Shown piece after piece: positions 5,519 through 5,531 of a stretch of 5,531 nucleotides of DNA. Every line of letters starts with the position of its first letter. Position 1 is the stretch's first letter. The notes beneath the pieces are model-generated. The model was not told the origin of the DNA and made no database searches. It saw only the letters and a program-made list of their open reading frames with translations. Position numbers and translations under genes: made by a program. Source of the stretch: Oscillospiraceae bacterium (lineage in GTDB: Bacteria; Bacillota; Clostridia; Oscillospirales; Acutalibacteraceae); NCBI GenBank assembly GCA_015066165.1, contig SVOX01000103.1, positions 1-5,531 of the forward strand, written 5' to 3'.

Positions 5519-5531
5519 TAAGGTCAACACC
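5444..5531. repeat. Terminal inverted duplication (fold-back) at the window end
   Basis: Bases 5514-5531 are the exact reverse complement of 5444-5461 (18 of 18). The pairing continues after one mismatch (5462/5513) with 5463-5467 against 5508-5512, so 23 of 24 positions match, with a 40-nt loop (5468-5507). The copy runs to the very last base and replaces expected rny coding sequence. The GTCGT at 5508-5512, and AA at the switch point, are shared by both strands and could have served as microhomology. The pattern fits template switching during amplification or library making, or a mis-joined contig end. A real genomic inversion is possible but less likely. Confidence 0.85.

Noticed and set aside
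5444..5531. The terminal inverted repeat as an intrinsic terminator
   Set aside because: The loop is 40 nt, no T-run follows, and it would sit in the middle of a conserved domain.

Overview
The window looks like a piece of a Gram-positive, low-GC Firmicutes genome, most likely a clostridial (Ruminococcaceae/Oscillospiraceae-like) anaerobe. The reasons are an AT-rich sequence, strong AGGAG/AGGAGG ribosome-binding sites, frequent GTG starts, RNase Y with its membrane anchor, and a YqhQ-type DUF1385 protein. The taxonomic call is an inference from gene content only. The window begins inside one gene and, as argued below, its last bases are probably an artefact, so it may be a whole short contig.

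Left part, minus strand (about 1-4445): a compact four-gene cluster read right to left. In transcription order it contains a secreted lipoprotein with FG-GAP/VCBS-like acidic repeats (4445-3123), an OmpR/PhoB-type response regulator (3115-2411), a two-TM HAMP sensor histidine kinase (2375-891) and a DUF1385/YqhQ membrane protein (898 to beyond position 1). The gaps are 7 bp, about 35 bp and an 8-bp overlap, so this is very probably one operon. An extended -10 promoter lies just upstream of the lipoprotein. The simplest reading is an envelope-signalling unit: a surface lipoprotein and the kinase's extracytoplasmic domain sense something outside, and the regulator responds. The signal and targets cannot be read from the sequence.

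Middle (4446-4741): a divergent intergenic region of about 296 bp. It holds two back-to-back promoters. The plus-strand one is close to consensus (TTGACA, 17 bp, TGtTAAAAT). It would give the rny mRNA a leader of about 155 nt, which contains several mutually exclusive or pseudoknot-capable helices. One is a perfect 9-bp pairing that would occlude the spacer between the Shine-Dalgarno and the start codon. A 43-codon frame runs through the leader and its stop overlaps the rny start.

Right part, plus strand (4742-5518): the first 258 codons of rny (RNase Y): membrane anchor, coiled coil and most of the KH domain. The frame stops immediately after the conserved VRRE. The final 18 bases of the window are an exact reverse complement of 5444-5461 (23 of 24 positions over 5508-5531). 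The stop codon lies inside this inverted copy. The best explanation is a fold-back chimera or mis-assembly at a contig end, not a genuinely truncated RNase Y.

No RNA gene of a known class, mobile element or CRISPR array was found. I did not find a convincing new defence or mobile system. The points most worth a second look are the fold-back end, the rny leader, and the lipoprotein/two-component pairing.
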